Positions 1 through 8,611 of a stretch of DNA of 64,000 bases are shown here, one piece after another. A program made the position numbers and the translations under genes. Location: positions 60,277-124,276 of the forward strand of contig LM655191.1 of the NCBI GenBank assembly GCA_000824825.2, given 5' to 3'. The notes beneath the pieces were generated by a model. The model was not told where the DNA came from. It did no database searches and was given only the letters and a program-made list of their open reading frames with translations. Numbering within the stretch: the stretch's first letter is position 1; each line of letters starts with the position of its first letter. This stretch comes from Mesorhizobium sp. ORS 3324 (GTDB lineage: Bacteria; Pseudomonadota; Alphaproteobacteria; Rhizobiales; Rhizobiaceae).

Positions 1-331
1 TGCCGTTGGCGTGACGTCCGCCCGCGAGGCGGGCAACGCGGAACGGGCCGCTTCGCACGACTTCCAGCGCCAGCGAAAGCGCCGGCCGGCCTTCGACATT
101 CAGCGTTGCCACCACCATATCGGCCTTGGTCTTTGCCGCCCAGTTGCGGATCCAGGACGCGCTCTGCGCCGGGGCAAACAGCGCCGACGCACAGAATTCC
201 GCATAGTCCGCGAGGCCGGCGCCGTCGCGGACCGCTGCCGTCAGCCGGGCCTGGTTCGAGGCGATCGCGCGCGCCGGTGTTTCGTTGGCCGCGACCCGAT
301 TGCCGTCAAATGACGCGGCGGCGTCAACCAT
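1..331 (-). CDS. CelD/BcsL-like acyltransferase (GNAT superfamily), 5' part only
   Basis: An open frame begins with ATG at 331 and runs off the left edge, giving about 110 residues without a stop. The visible part has the spaced Trp pair of a W-I-R-N-W stretch around residue 65, a run resembling central beta strands, and then G-G-R-H-A-N. This is the pattern at the start of the acyltransferase domain of CelD/BcsL proteins, which are linked to cellulose and other exopolysaccharide synthesis. It is divergent from the polysaccharide deacetylase to its right, which fits a surface-polysaccharide role. Family assignment is by pattern recognition; the catalytic half is outside the window. Confidence 0.6.
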   Translation of the reverse strand, partial: MVDAAASFDGNRVAANETPARAIASNQARLTAAVRDGAGLADYAEFCASALFAPAQSASWIRNWAAKTKADMVVATLNVEGRPALSLALEVVRSGPFRVARLAGGRHANG

Positions 332-421
332 CCCTCAATCCTTAAGACGTATTGGTTGCAACCTGGGGTTCGCATAGGCGCGTATCGTGCTTTGTTGAGC
401 CTAGGCGCAAAAGGTGAAGGA

Positions 422-1480
422 ATGATCGACGGGGGCGAGGCAATCCGGAAACTGGCCTTGAACATTGCCCGCTACACCGGTCTCGCTCCGCTGGCGAAGC
501 CGTTTGTCGGCGGCATCGGCGCCATCCTGATGCTGCACCGCGTGACCGCGACGCCGGAGAGGCCGAACAGCGTCAATCGCCACCTGAACATCGCCCCGGC
601 CTTCCTCGACAAGCTGATCGCCGACATGAAGGGAAGGGGCTATGCCTTCGTCAGTCTGGACGAAGCGATCGAGCGCATGGAGGCGGGCGGCAAGCACGGT
701 CAGTTCGCCACCATCACCGCGGACGATGCCTATCGCGACAACATGACGGAGGCGCTGCCGGTGCTGGAGCAGCACCGCGCTCCGATAACCATCTACGTTG
801 CGCCAGGACTGATCGACGGTGCCGTCGACCTGTGGTGGGACGTCGTCGAGGACATCGTCGACACCAGCTCGCGCCTTATACTGAAGACCGCGAGCGGGTC
901 GACGGTCGTCGATTGCTCGACGCCCGGCCGAAAGATTCAGGCTGTTGCGCGGCTGAACGCCTGGTTGACCCTTGAAGTCCGCGAAGAAGAACAGGGCGCG
1001 GCGCTGCGCGAGCTGGCGCGCTCGAACGGCGTCGAGCTCGCCGAGGGCCGGCCCGGCACGTTGATGAGCTGGGACGAGATCCGCACGATGGCCGCGCATC
1101 GACTGGTGACGATAGGGGCGCATACCGTCAACCACCGCAACCTCAAGCGGCTCCCGGAAGTGGACGCGCGGCACGAGATCGGCGACGTCCGGCGCGTCCT
1201 CAAGGAAAAGCTCGGGCTAGAGCCGCGCCATCTCGCTTACCCCTACGGCTATGCCAGCGCGGTCGGCTGCCGCGAGGTGGGATTTGCCCGCGATGCCGGC
1301 TATGTCTCTGCGGTGACGACCCGCCACGGCGTGCTGAGAGCCGAGCATGCCGGCTTCCTGCATGCGCTGCCGCGCATCTCGGTCAACGGCCGCTACCAGA
1401 GCGTCGCCCATATTCGCACGATGCTGTCGGGCGTGACGACGCCGCTCGCCAATGCCGGCAAGATGGTTGTGACGATCTGA
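422..1480 (+). CDS. Polysaccharide deacetylase (NodB homology, CE4)
   Basis: Predicted 352-residue cytoplasmic or peripheral carbohydrate esterase that removes N- or O-acetyl groups from a polysaccharide. Residues 99-102 (T-A-D-D) correspond to the TFDD motif and keep both aspartates, although Phe is Ala. Residues 234-238 (H-T-V-N-H) are the metal-binding H-x-x-x-H motif, and a Y-P-Y-G loop follows near residue 280. The frame extends upstream to a TTG at 356, but ATG 422 is preceded by a GAAGGA ribosome site and gives the more typical N-terminus. It is divergent from the CelD-like gene across about 90 bases. A palindromic repeat begins directly after the stop codon. Confidence 0.85.
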   Translation: MIDGGEAIRKLALNIARYTGLAPLAKPFVGGIGAILMLHRVTATPERPNSVNRHLNIAPAFLDKLIADMKGRGYAFVSLDEAIERMEAGGKHGQFATITADDAYRDNMTEALPVLEQHRAPITIYVAPGLIDGAVDLWWDVVEDIVDTSSRLILKTASGSTVVDCSTPGRKIQAVARLNAWLTLEVREEEQGAALRELARSNGVELAEGRPGTLMSWDEIRTMAAHRLVTIGAHTVNHRNLKRLPEVDARHEIGDVRRVLKEKLGLEPRHLAYPYGYASAVGCREVGFARDAGYVSAVTTRHGVLRAEHAGFLHALPRISVNGRYQSVAHIRTMLSGVTTPLANAGKMVVTI

Positions 1481-1524
1481 GCAATTCCGGGAAAAGTATG
1501 CAGCGGTTTTCCGTCCGGAATTGC
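1481..1524. repeat. RPE1 palindromic repeat, copy 1
   Basis: A 44-base imperfect palindrome with outer arms gcaattcc / ggaattgc and an inner ggaaaag / cggttttcc core. It starts at the base after the deacetylase stop codon. The same element recurs at 3074, 37806, 50471, 50529 and 50587. When transcribed it would fold into a long hairpin. Confidence 0.85.
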
Positions 1525-1547
1525 GACGAACAAGAAAGCTATTCGCT

Positions 1548-1763
1548 TCAGCCCTTCTGAGGCGGCTCGATGATCAGCCATTTGATGATGGCCATGGCCG
1601 GGAGCACCCAGAGCAGGCCGCTGAACAGGAAGAACACGAAATGCGCCGTCGCGCCGTATTCGGCGAGCCTGGTGACCGCGATGGCCGAAGCGATCAGCGC
1701 ATAGATGATGACCAGCGCCACCAGCAGGATGGATCCGATCAGCTTTTTCAGGCGAATGGGCAT
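1548..1763 (-). CDS. DUF2842 small membrane protein
   Basis: A 71-residue protein starting M-P-I-R-L-K-K-L-I-G, with two hydrophobic segments (about residues 7-30 and 40-62) and a short cytoplasmic tail ending E-P-P-Q-K-G. This matches the DUF2842 family, small inner-membrane proteins of alphaproteobacteria of unknown function. The longer frame upstream of ATG 1763 has no membrane character and no family match that I recognise, so the short start is chosen. It is divergent from heme A synthase; a DUF2842 gene beside ctaA is common in this order (recalled, not searched). Confidence 0.8.
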   Translation of the reverse strand: MPIRLKKLIGSILLVALVIIYALIASAIAVTRLAEYGATAHFVFFLFSGLLWVLPAMAIIKWLIIEPPQKG

Positions 1764-1915
1764 GTCGCGGTCCCGTTGACCCGCTTCGCTTAGGCTGATT
1801 GGGCAGCGCACGCAACCGTCGCGGCACGGCGCGACGGCGTGCCGCGCTGTTCGGTCTTGCCAGCGGGGCGGCCATGGTCCACCAATCGCGCGTTTCAACT
1901 GCCGGGAAACCTCCC

Positions 1916-3007
1916 ATGGCCGCCATCACCGCCACGGCCCCATACGCCGCCCGCAACCGCGATCTCTACAACCGGGCGCTGGTGCGCGGCTGGCTGTATT
2001 TCGTGCTTATGGTGCTGTTTGCGCTGGTGCTGGTCGGCGGCGCCACCCGGCTCACCGGTTCCGGCCTGTCGATCACCGAGTGGCAGCCGATCCACGGCGT
2101 CATCCCGCCGCTCAACGATGCCGAATGGCAGGAAGAGTTCCAGCGCTACCAGCAAATCCCGCAATACACCGAGCTCAACAAGGGCATGAGCATCGAGGCG
2201 TTCAAGTCGATCTTCTGGTGGGAATGGGTGCACCGCATCCTGGCGCGCAGCATCGGCGTGGTCTTCGCCCTGCCGCTCGTCTTCTTCTGGGCGACGCGCC
2301 GCATAGAGCACGGCCTCGGGCCGAAGCTCTTAGGCATCCTTCTGCTCGGCGGCCTGCAAGGCGCCATCGGCTGGTGGATGGTGGCTTCGGGGCTCGTCGA
2401 CCGCGTTTCGGTCAGCCAGTACCGGCTGGCCACGCATCTGACGATCGCGGCGCTGATCTTCACCGCGACCATGGTCGTTGCGCGCGGCCTGGCGCCGCAT
2501 TCGGAGCCGGCCGCCGACCGCTCGACGCAGCGGCTCGCCGGCGTGATCGTGCTTCTGGCGCTGATCCAGATCTATCTCGGCGGGTTGGTCGCCGGCCTTC
2601 ATGCCGGCCTCTCCTTCAATACCTGGCCGCTGATGGACGGTAAGGTGATCCCGGCTGATCTCCTCCTGCTGAAACCCGCCTGGCTGAATTTCTTCGAGAA
2701 TCCGAAGACGGTGCAGTTCGTGCACCGGCTCGGCGCCTACACGCTCTTTGTGGTGGCGCTCTGGCACATGATCGCGACATGGTCGCGCCAGCCCGGCACC
2801 ACCCATACCCGCCGGGCCACGCTTCTGTTCGCGCTGGTGGTCGTCCAGGCCTCGATCGGCATCGGCACGCTACTGATGCAGGTGCCGCTGCACATGGCGT
2901 TGACGCACCAGGCGATCGCGCTTGTGTTGCTCGGCTTCGCCGCCGCGCACTGGCGCGGCACCACGGGCGCCTATCCCATGCCGACTGAGATCGCCGTCAG
3001 AGGCTGA
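1916..3007 (+). CDS. ctaA: Heme A synthase (COX15/CtaA)
   Basis: Oxidises the C8 methyl of heme O to a formyl group, supplying heme A to aa3-type cytochrome oxidases. The 363-residue inner-membrane protein has about eight hydrophobic helices. Histidines expected to ligate the hemes lie in E-W-V-H-R, A-T-H-L-T, F-V-H-R-L and T-H-Q-A-I contexts. The N-terminal [12 protein letters not shown] motif is diagnostic of the alphaproteobacterial type. ATG 1916 follows a GGGAAA sequence; ATG 1874 in the same frame is an alternative that adds 14 residues. A hairpin followed by a T-run lies just downstream. Confidence 0.93.
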   Translation: MAAITATAPYAARNRDLYNRALVRGWLYFVLMVLFALVLVGGATRLTGSGLSITEWQPIHGVIPPLNDAEWQEEFQRYQQIPQYTELNKGMSIEAFKSIFWWEWVHRILARSIGVVFALPLVFFWATRRIEHGLGPKLLGILLLGGLQGAIGWWMVASGLVDRVSVSQYRLATHLTIAALIFTATMVVARGLAPHSEPAADRSTQRLAGVIVLLALIQIYLGGLVAGLHAGLSFNTWPLMDGKVIPADLLLLKPAWLNFFENPKTVQFVHRLGAYTLFVVALWHMIATWSRQPGTTHTRRATLLFALVVVQASIGIGTLLMQVPLHMALTHQAIALVLLGFAAAHWRGTTGAYPMPTEIAVRG

Positions 3008-3018
3008 GACGGATCTTT

Positions 3019-3066
3019 AGAGCGTTTCACCGTTTCACGGAAACGGCGAACCGCTCTATCTTTTTG
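3019..3066 (+). terminator. Hairpin with T-run downstream of ctaA
   Basis: Inverted repeat 3019-3036 / 3040-3057 (AGAGCG...GTTTC paired with GAAAC...CGCTCT, a few mismatches), followed by ATCTTTTTG. It looks like a rho-independent terminator for ctaA, but the same gagcgtttcaccg-type hairpin is a common mobile-repeat module in this genus, so it may be a repeat used as a terminator. Confidence 0.6.
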
Positions 3067-3073
3067 TTTCGAC

Positions 3074-3117
3074 GCAATTCCGGACGGAAAACCGTCACAC
3101 ACTTTTCCGGGAATTGC
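3074..3117. repeat. RPE1 palindromic repeat, copy 2 (inverted orientation)
   Basis: Same 44-base element as at 1481, in opposite orientation, joined directly to the hairpin at 3019-3066 to make a composite of two palindromes between the convergent ctaA and argC genes. Confidence 0.85.
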
Positions 3118-3138
3118 TTCTAGCGACCGATAGCTCGC

Positions 3139-4071
3139 TCAGTGCTTGATGCCGAGCATCAGGTCCAGGTTCTGCACGGCAGCACCCGACGCACCCTTGC
3201 CGAGATTGTCGTAGACGGCCAGGAGCAGGGCCTGCGCCCGGTCGTCATTGGCGAACACATAGACCTTCATCCGGTTGGTGCCGTTATAGATCTCCGGGTC
3301 GATCTCCTGCAGGCGCTCCGTATGCGTATAGGGCGCGACCTCGACCACGCCACCGGCGATCGAGGCGTAATGATCGGCTATCGCCGCATGAAGCTCCTTC
3401 CCCGTGGGCACGCGGTCGAGGCCGCCGAGCTGCAGCGGCACCACCGTGATCATGCCTTGCGCGAAATTGCCGACCGCCGGCTGCATGATCGGGTCGTGCG
3501 ACAGCTTCGCATAGGTCCTAAGCTCCGGCACATGCTTGTGCTGCAGCGTCAGGCCATAGGGCAGGAATTCGGGAGCGTCCTCGCCCTTGCCGACATAGTC
3601 CTCAATCATCGGCCGGCCGCCGCCGGAATAGCCGGAGATGCCGTTGACGGTGACCGGGAAATCGGCGGGCAGCAGGCCGGCCGAGACCAGCGGCCGCAGC
3701 GTCGCAATGGGACCCTGCGGCCAGCAGCCGGGGTTGGCGACGCGTTTGGCGTTGGCGATCTTTTCTGCCTGGTCCTTGTCCATTTCGGCAAAGCCATATT
3801 CCCAGCCTTCGGCCACGCGGTGCGCGGTCGAGGCGTCGATCACCTTCGTCGTGTCGTTCGCGATCAGCGACACGCTCTCCTTGGCGGCGGCATCCGGCAG
3901 GCAAAGGATCGCCACATCGGCGGCATTGAGGAATTCGGCCCTGGCGGCGGCTTCCTTGCGGCGCTCCGCGGGAATGGAGATGATCTCCAGATCGTCGCGG
4001 TCGGCCAGCAGCGCCCTGATCTGCAGGCCTGTCGTGCCATGCTCGCCGTCAATGAAGATTTTCGGTTTCAT
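3139..4071 (-). CDS. argC: N-acetyl-gamma-glutamyl-phosphate reductase, type 2
   Basis: Catalyses the NADPH-dependent reduction of N-acetylglutamyl phosphate to the semialdehyde in arginine synthesis. The 310-residue protein has an N-terminal Rossmann motif (residues 5-15, I-F-I-D-G-E-H-G-T-T-G) and the catalytic cysteine Cys116 in N-P-G-C-W-P-Q-G. The length and the Cys context fit the shorter type 2 ArgC subfamily. The longer frame contains an upstream codon at 4098; ATG 4071 gives the conserved M-K-P-K-I-F-I-D-G start. It lies 29 bases downstream of speB on the same strand and is probably co-transcribed with it. Confidence 0.95.
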   Translation of the reverse strand: MKPKIFIDGEHGTTGLQIRALLADRDDLEIISIPAERRKEAAARAEFLNAADVAILCLPDAAAKESVSLIANDTTKVIDASTAHRVAEGWEYGFAEMDKDQAEKIANAKRVANPGCWPQGPIATLRPLVSAGLLPADFPVTVNGISGYSGGGRPMIEDYVGKGEDAPEFLPYGLTLQHKHVPELRTYAKLSHDPIMQPAVGNFAQGMITVVPLQLGGLDRVPTGKELHAAIADHYASIAGGVVEVAPYTHTERLQEIDPEIYNGTNRMKVYVFANDDRAQALLLAVYDNLGKGASGAAVQNLDLMLGIKH

Positions 4072-4100
4072 AGGGTGCCAAATTCCTTGCAATTTCAAGC

Positions 4101-5102
4101 TTATATGCCTTGGGCACTGTGTATCACGGCATGAGTGCCGTTGTTCAAGTCCTCAAGCCGCGCCTTCCGTTCGGCCACCAGGCCTAAATAATGCATGGCA
4201 ATGATCGATCCAGCGATTGCCGTAATATCGGCATGATCGTAGGCGGGCGCAACCTCGACCACGTCGGCGCCGACGATATCGACCTGGCCGAGCTGGCGTA
4301 GCGTCGAGAGCATCTTTGCCGAGGACGGGCCGCCAGCCACCGGCGTGCCGGTGCCGGGCGCGAAAGCCGGGTCGAGGCAGTCGATGTCGAAGGTGAGATA
4401 GGTCTTCCTGCCGCCGGTGCGGTCGACGATGGCATAGGCGATATCCGAGGCGCGCATTTCCTCGACCTCATGGCCGTAGAGGATCTTGATGCCGAACGTG
4501 TCGGGTGCATGGGTACGGATGCCGATCTGGATCGACCGGTCGGGATCGATGATGCCTTCATTCACTGCCCGTGCAACGAAAGAACCGTGGTCGATGCGCT
4601 TGCCGTCGTCCGGCCAGGTGTCCTGGTGGGCGTCGAACTGCACCAGCGCCAGCGGCCCGTGCATCGCCGCATGCGCCTTGAGCAGCGGCCAGGTGACGAA
4701 GTGGTCGCCACCGAGTGTCAGGAGGAAGGCGCCCGACCTCAGGATCTTGGCTGCCTCGCGCTCGATCGTGGCCGGCGTCTTCTGGTGGTTGCCGCTGTCG
4801 AGCAGGCAATCGCCATAGTCGACCACCGCGAGCCCTTCGAACAGGTCGCGCGAGAACGGGTATTGCGGATCGTTGTCGAGGATCGCCGAGGCGCGGCGGA
4901 TCGCCTGCGGCCCGAAGCGGGCGCCCGGACGGTTGGTGACGGCGGCGTCAAAAGGAATGCCCCACACGACGGCGTCCGCGCCCTTCACGTCCTTGGTGTA
5001 TTTGCGCCGCATGAACGACAGCGCGCCGGCATAGGTCGGCTCAAGCGACGCGCCTGTTTTCGAACGGGCTGTGAAGGCGTGGTCGATCTCTTTGTTCGCC
5101 AT
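4101..5102 (-). CDS. speB: Agmatinase
   Basis: A ureohydrolase that splits agmatine into putrescine and urea with a dinuclear Mn centre. The 333-residue protein shows all three metal-binding motifs: G-G-D-H (131-134), F-D-A-H-Q-D (156-161) and F-D-I-D-C-L-D-P (238-245). ATG 5102 has a GAGGA site upstream; the frame extends to 5135 without better support. It is first in a speB-argC pair, linking polyamine and arginine metabolism. Other ureohydrolases (guanidinobutyrase, arginase) are possible substrate variants that sequence reading cannot exclude. Confidence 0.88.
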   Translation of the reverse strand: MANKEIDHAFTARSKTGASLEPTYAGALSFMRRKYTKDVKGADAVVWGIPFDAAVTNRPGARFGPQAIRRASAILDNDPQYPFSRDLFEGLAVVDYGDCLLDSGNHQKTPATIEREAAKILRSGAFLLTLGGDHFVTWPLLKAHAAMHGPLALVQFDAHQDTWPDDGKRIDHGSFVARAVNEGIIDPDRSIQIGIRTHAPDTFGIKILYGHEVEEMRASDIAYAIVDRTGGRKTYLTFDIDCLDPAFAPGTGTPVAGGPSSAKMLSTLRQLGQVDIVGADVVEVAPAYDHADITAIAGSIIAMHYLGLVAERKARLEDLNNGTHAVIHSAQGI

Positions 5103-5226
5103 TACGGGTCCTCGGTTGTCATCGGGCAGCCACAACTACAGAAGCGGCACGCAACTTGCCAGTCACAGCTTGCGGACACGGAGTGGCGCTTAGCGAGTGC
5201 CACGGCAACACAGGATTTGTCTCACC

Positions 5227-6441
5227 ATGACGCAGGCCGCCTTGCTCAACCTCGCGCCTGCTCCCACGGCGACCCGGGCCGGCACGACGGCGGCCAAGCG
5301 CTTCCTGGTGCTCGATTCCTGGCGCGGCATCTGCGCACTTATGGTGGCGCTGTTCCATTTCCCGACCACGTCGATGATCTCGCAGAGCGCCTTTGTCGGC
5401 GGCTCCTATCTCTTCGTCGACTTCTTCTTCGTGCTCTCCGGCTTCGTCATCGCCAGTTCCTATGGCAACCGGCTCAGTGAATCGGAAGAGCTTGCCCGTT
5501 TCGCTCTGGTGCGTTTCGGCCGCATCTACCCGCTGCATCTGCTGATGCTTGCCGCCTTCTTCGCCTTCGAGGCGCTGCGGCTTGCGCTCCCGGCACTGCA
5601 CGGAACGGCTGCCGCGCCCTTCACCGGCGGCTTCGATCTCAAAAGCCTCGCCGCCAACCTCCTGCTGCTGCAGGGCACGGGGGTGGAGGATCGCCTGAGC
5701 TGGAACGCACCGAGCTGGAGCATTTCGGCCGAATTCTTCACCTATCTGCTTTTTGCCGGCGTGGTGTTCGCGACCGGCCGCCGCGCCTGGATATGGTTCG
5801 TCGCAGCAGCTGTCACGGCGCCTTTCTTCCTGCTTGGCTTTTCGACCCGTCATATGGACGTGTCCTTCGATTTCGGCTTCATCCGCTGCCTTTACGGCTT
5901 CTCGCTCGGCGCTCTGCTTGCCTGGTTTCAGCACGATTCCATTGCAGAGGCGCGACAGGCGATGGCCGGCGGGGCAGGGCGCCTCGCCTGGACGGTGGCC
6001 GAGCTCGCCATGATCGCGGCGATCTGTATCTTCGTGTCCGTCGCCGGCACGAATGACGCGGGCATCGCGGCGCCCGTCGTCTTCGCGTCGGCGCTCTACC
6101 TCTTCGCCCATGAGGGCGGCTTGATCAGTATGCTGTTGCGCAGCCGGCCGATGCTGCTGCTCGGCTCGCTCTCCTACTCGATCTACATGGTCCACATCTT
6201 CGTCCAGGGCCGCATGATCAATGTCGGCGGGCTGATCGAGCGTAAGCTCGGGCTCGGCATTGTCGGCGACATCGCGCTGCGCGGCGACCAGGTGACGGGT
6301 TTCGGCACGGGCTCGCCATGGGTCGGCTTCGCGGCTTTGATGGCGATGCTGCTCGCCGTCATCGTCGCGTCTTGGGTTTCCTGGCGCTTCGTCGAGATGC
6401 CGGCGCTGGCCTGGTTCCGTCGCCGCGCCAGGCGACTTTGA
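5227..6441 (+). CDS. Acyltransferase-3 family membrane protein (OafA/YrhL type)
   Basis: A 404-residue integral membrane protein with about ten hydrophobic segments. The early L-D-S-W-R-G-I motif (about residues 28-34), a histidine in L-F-H-F, F-V-D-F-F-F-V-L-S-G-F, and R-F-G-R-I-Y-P near residue 100 are the signature of acyltransferase-3 proteins, which move acyl groups onto extracytoplasmic polysaccharides or lipids. The acceptor cannot be told from sequence. ATG 5227 is preferred to the in-frame GTG at 5197 because the family motif follows at the usual distance. It is divergent from speB. Confidence 0.85.
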   Translation: MTQAALLNLAPAPTATRAGTTAAKRFLVLDSWRGICALMVALFHFPTTSMISQSAFVGGSYLFVDFFFVLSGFVIASSYGNRLSESEELARFALVRFGRIYPLHLLMLAAFFAFEALRLALPALHGTAAAPFTGGFDLKSLAANLLLLQGTGVEDRLSWNAPSWSISAEFFTYLLFAGVVFATGRRAWIWFVAAAVTAPFFLLGFSTRHMDVSFDFGFIRCLYGFSLGALLAWFQHDSIAEARQAMAGGAGRLAWTVAELAMIAAICIFVSVAGTNDAGIAAPVVFASALYLFAHEGGLISMLLRSRPMLLLGSLSYSIYMVHIFVQGRMINVGGLIERKLGLGIVGDIALRGDQVTGFGTGSPWVGFAALMAMLLAVIVASWVSWRFVEMPALAWFRRRARRL

Positions 6442-6525
6442 CCAAACAGCTAGCCGGCTTCGTTCACCGCCCTGTCACGGGCATCGCCTAACCGGGTCCC
6501 GAACCCGGAACGGAGCGATTCCCCG

Positions 6526-7584
6526 ATGCCAAAACTCTGGCTGAGCCTTCTTCTATCCGCCACGTTCGCGGCCGTCCCTGGCCAATGCTTAGCCGGCGAG
6601 ACACGCGCCGCCCAAATCCTCGACCGCTTCGAGCACGCAAACCAGTGGCGCGACCATGTGATGATCGCCGCCCACCGCGCCGGCAGCATGCAGGCCGGCA
6701 AGACGCTCTATGCCGAGAATTCGCTTGTCGCCGTCGAGGCCTCGATCGCCATCGGCGCCGAGATCGTCGAGGTCGATGTCAGGCGCTCGAAGGACGGCGA
6801 ATTCGTCATCATGCATGACAGCTGGCTCGATCGCACCACCACCTGCAAGGGCGAGGTGGACACCTTCACGCTGGCCGAGCTGAAGAAATGCCGGCTGGTC
6901 ATCGAGGGCACCGGCGCCGTCACCAACGAGACTGTGTCGACGCTGCGCGAAATGCTGACGGCGACCAGGGACAGGATCCTGATCAACCTCGACAACAAAC
7001 TCGAGGTCACGGACCTGCCGGGCATGATCGCCGTCGCACGCGATCTCGGCATGGCCGATCAGGTGATCGTCAAGGAGAACCTCTGGAACCGTCAGCGCAT
7101 CGATGCCGCCAGGGTCGCGCTTGCCCAGGCAGGCGGCGGTTTCCAGTTCATGCCGATCCTGGCCGACGACGCCGTGCATGATGCAGCCTTCGCCGACGAG
7201 GTAGGCCGGGCATTCCCGCTGCGCGCGGTCGAGCTGATCAATTGGCGCAACGGCGCAGAGACGCTGACTGAGACCGGTGGCCCGCTGTACAGCACCCGGA
7301 TGCGGACTTTAGCCGTGCGGGGTGACTGGCACCTCTGGGCCGACACCTACGCCATCGTCAACAAGCCGGGCGGTTTTCTTGCCGGCGGCCGCGGCGACGC
7401 GCTGGCGGTCGCAGCCAGCCTGCCGCGCGAAGCTTGGGGTTTCTGGGTCGACCGCGGCGCCACCATCATCCAGACAGACGAGCCGAAAGCGGCGATCGAA
7501 TGGCTGGCGGCGAATGGGTATCGGGTGCCGTATACGACGGACGTGAAACCGGCAGAGCCGGCGCATACGGCGAGCATCAACTGA
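6526..7584 (+). CDS. Secreted glycerophosphodiester phosphodiesterase family protein
   Basis: A 352-residue protein with a signal peptide (M-P-K-L-W, hydrophobic 4-18, likely cleavage after C-L-A-G). The GDPD core is clear: A-A-H-R-A-G near residue 47, A-E-N-S-L-V-A-V-E, E-V-D-V-R-R-S-K-D-G, and M-H-D as the second catalytic histidine near residue 96. Such enzymes hydrolyse glycerophosphodiesters to glycerol-3-phosphate and an alcohol, here outside the cytoplasm. It stands alone between an acyltransferase gene and a convergent aldo/keto reductase. Confidence 0.85.
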   Translation: MPKLWLSLLLSATFAAVPGQCLAGETRAAQILDRFEHANQWRDHVMIAAHRAGSMQAGKTLYAENSLVAVEASIAIGAEIVEVDVRRSKDGEFVIMHDSWLDRTTTCKGEVDTFTLAELKKCRLVIEGTGAVTNETVSTLREMLTATRDRILINLDNKLEVTDLPGMIAVARDLGMADQVIVKENLWNRQRIDAARVALAQAGGGFQFMPILADDAVHDAAFADEVGRAFPLRAVELINWRNGAETLTETGGPLYSTRMRTLAVRGDWHLWADTYAIVNKPGGFLAGGRGDALAVAASLPREAWGFWVDRGATIIQTDEPKAAIEWLAANGYRVPYTTDVKPAEPAHTASIN

Positions 7585-7603
7585 GAGCCGGCGCCGGGGC
7601 TGC

Positions 7604-7629
7604 GATCTCCCCCACTTTGGGGGGAGATT
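7604..7629. repeat. Palindrome between convergent genes (possible bidirectional terminator)
   Basis: Inverted repeat with arms GATCTCCCCC / GGGGGGAGAT around a short loop, lying 20 bases after the phosphodiesterase stop and 14 bases after the aldo/keto reductase stop on the other strand. There is no clear T-run. The CTCCCC core recalls the palindrome at 63932. Confidence 0.55.
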
Positions 7630-7643
7630 GGCTAATCGCGGCC

Positions 7644-8516
7644 TCACGCCGCCTTCGCGACTCCGTCCAATTCGCTCAACGCCGCCTCCGACAGCTCCAG
7701 CTCCGCTGCCGCCAGATTCTCCCGCAAATGCTCTACCGACGACGTCCCCGGGATCAGCAGGATATTGGGCGCGCGCCGCAGCAGCCAGGCGAGCGCGACC
7801 TGCATCGGCGTCGCGCCAAGCCGTTCAGCGACACCCGACAAGGTTGAGGACTGCAATGGACTGAAGCCGCCGAGCGGGAAGAACGGCACATAGGCGATGC
7901 CGTCGCGGGCAAGCTCGTCGATCAGCCCGTCGTCTTGCCTGTGCGCGAGGTTGTACTGGTTCTGCACGCAGACGATCTCGCAGATGCGGCGGCCTTCCGC
8001 GATCTGCGCGCGGGTGACGTTGCTCAAGCCGATATGGCGCACCAGGCCCTTGCGCTGCAACTCGGCAAGCACGGTGAGCGGCTCTTCGATCGAGCCTTCG
8101 GCCGGACCGTGGGTGTCGAACATGATGCGCAGATTGACCACATCGAGCGCGTCCAGCCCGAGATTGCTGAGATTGTCGTGCACGGCTTGCGCGAGCTCCT
8201 CGGGCGAATAGGCCGGCAGCCAAGACGCGTCGCTGCCGCGGCGGGCGCCGATCTTGGTGACGATGACGAGATCGTCAGGGTAGGGCACCAGCGCCTCGCG
8301 GATCAGCCGGTTGGTGACATGCGGGCCATAATAGTCGCTGGTGTCGATGTGGTTGACCCCATTCGCCACCGCTTCGCGCAGCACGGCGATTGCCGCGTCA
8401 TGATCTTTCGGCGGGCCGAACACGCCTTTGCCCGCGAGCTGCATGGCGCCGTAGCCGAGGCGCCGGACCGCGCGGTCGCCGAGTTTGTATGTAGCGGAAT
8501 TGCCGATGCTGGACAT
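7644..8516 (-). CDS. Aldo/keto reductase family oxidoreductase
   Basis: A 290-residue TIM-barrel NADPH-dependent oxidoreductase. Visible family marks are N-H-I-D-T-S-D-Y-Y-G (catalytic Asp and Tyr, about residues 57-66), V-T-K-I-G (catalytic Lys), the substrate-loop histidine replaced by L-R-I-M-F-D, and the cofactor loop I-P-G-T-S-S-V-E-H-L near the C-terminus. ATG 8516 follows AAGGAGAA. It is divergent from a LysR gene 95 bases away, a common arrangement in which the regulator controls the reductase; the substrate is unknown. Confidence 0.88.
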   Translation of the reverse strand: MSSIGNSATYKLGDRAVRRLGYGAMQLAGKGVFGPPKDHDAAIAVLREAVANGVNHIDTSDYYGPHVTNRLIREALVPYPDDLVIVTKIGARRGSDASWLPAYSPEELAQAVHDNLSNLGLDALDVVNLRIMFDTHGPAEGSIEEPLTVLAELQRKGLVRHIGLSNVTRAQIAEGRRICEIVCVQNQYNLAHRQDDGLIDELARDGIAYVPFFPLGGFSPLQSSTLSGVAERLGATPMQVALAWLLRRAPNILLIPGTSSVEHLRENLAAAELELSEAALSELDGVAKAA

Positions 8517-8611
8517 GGTCGCTTCTCCTTTTTGCCGAGGAGGGAAATAGGTCATGTCCGCTGTCTCGATAACCGCCTATAGTCGGAACAACTTGTGCGG
8601 AATGACGAACA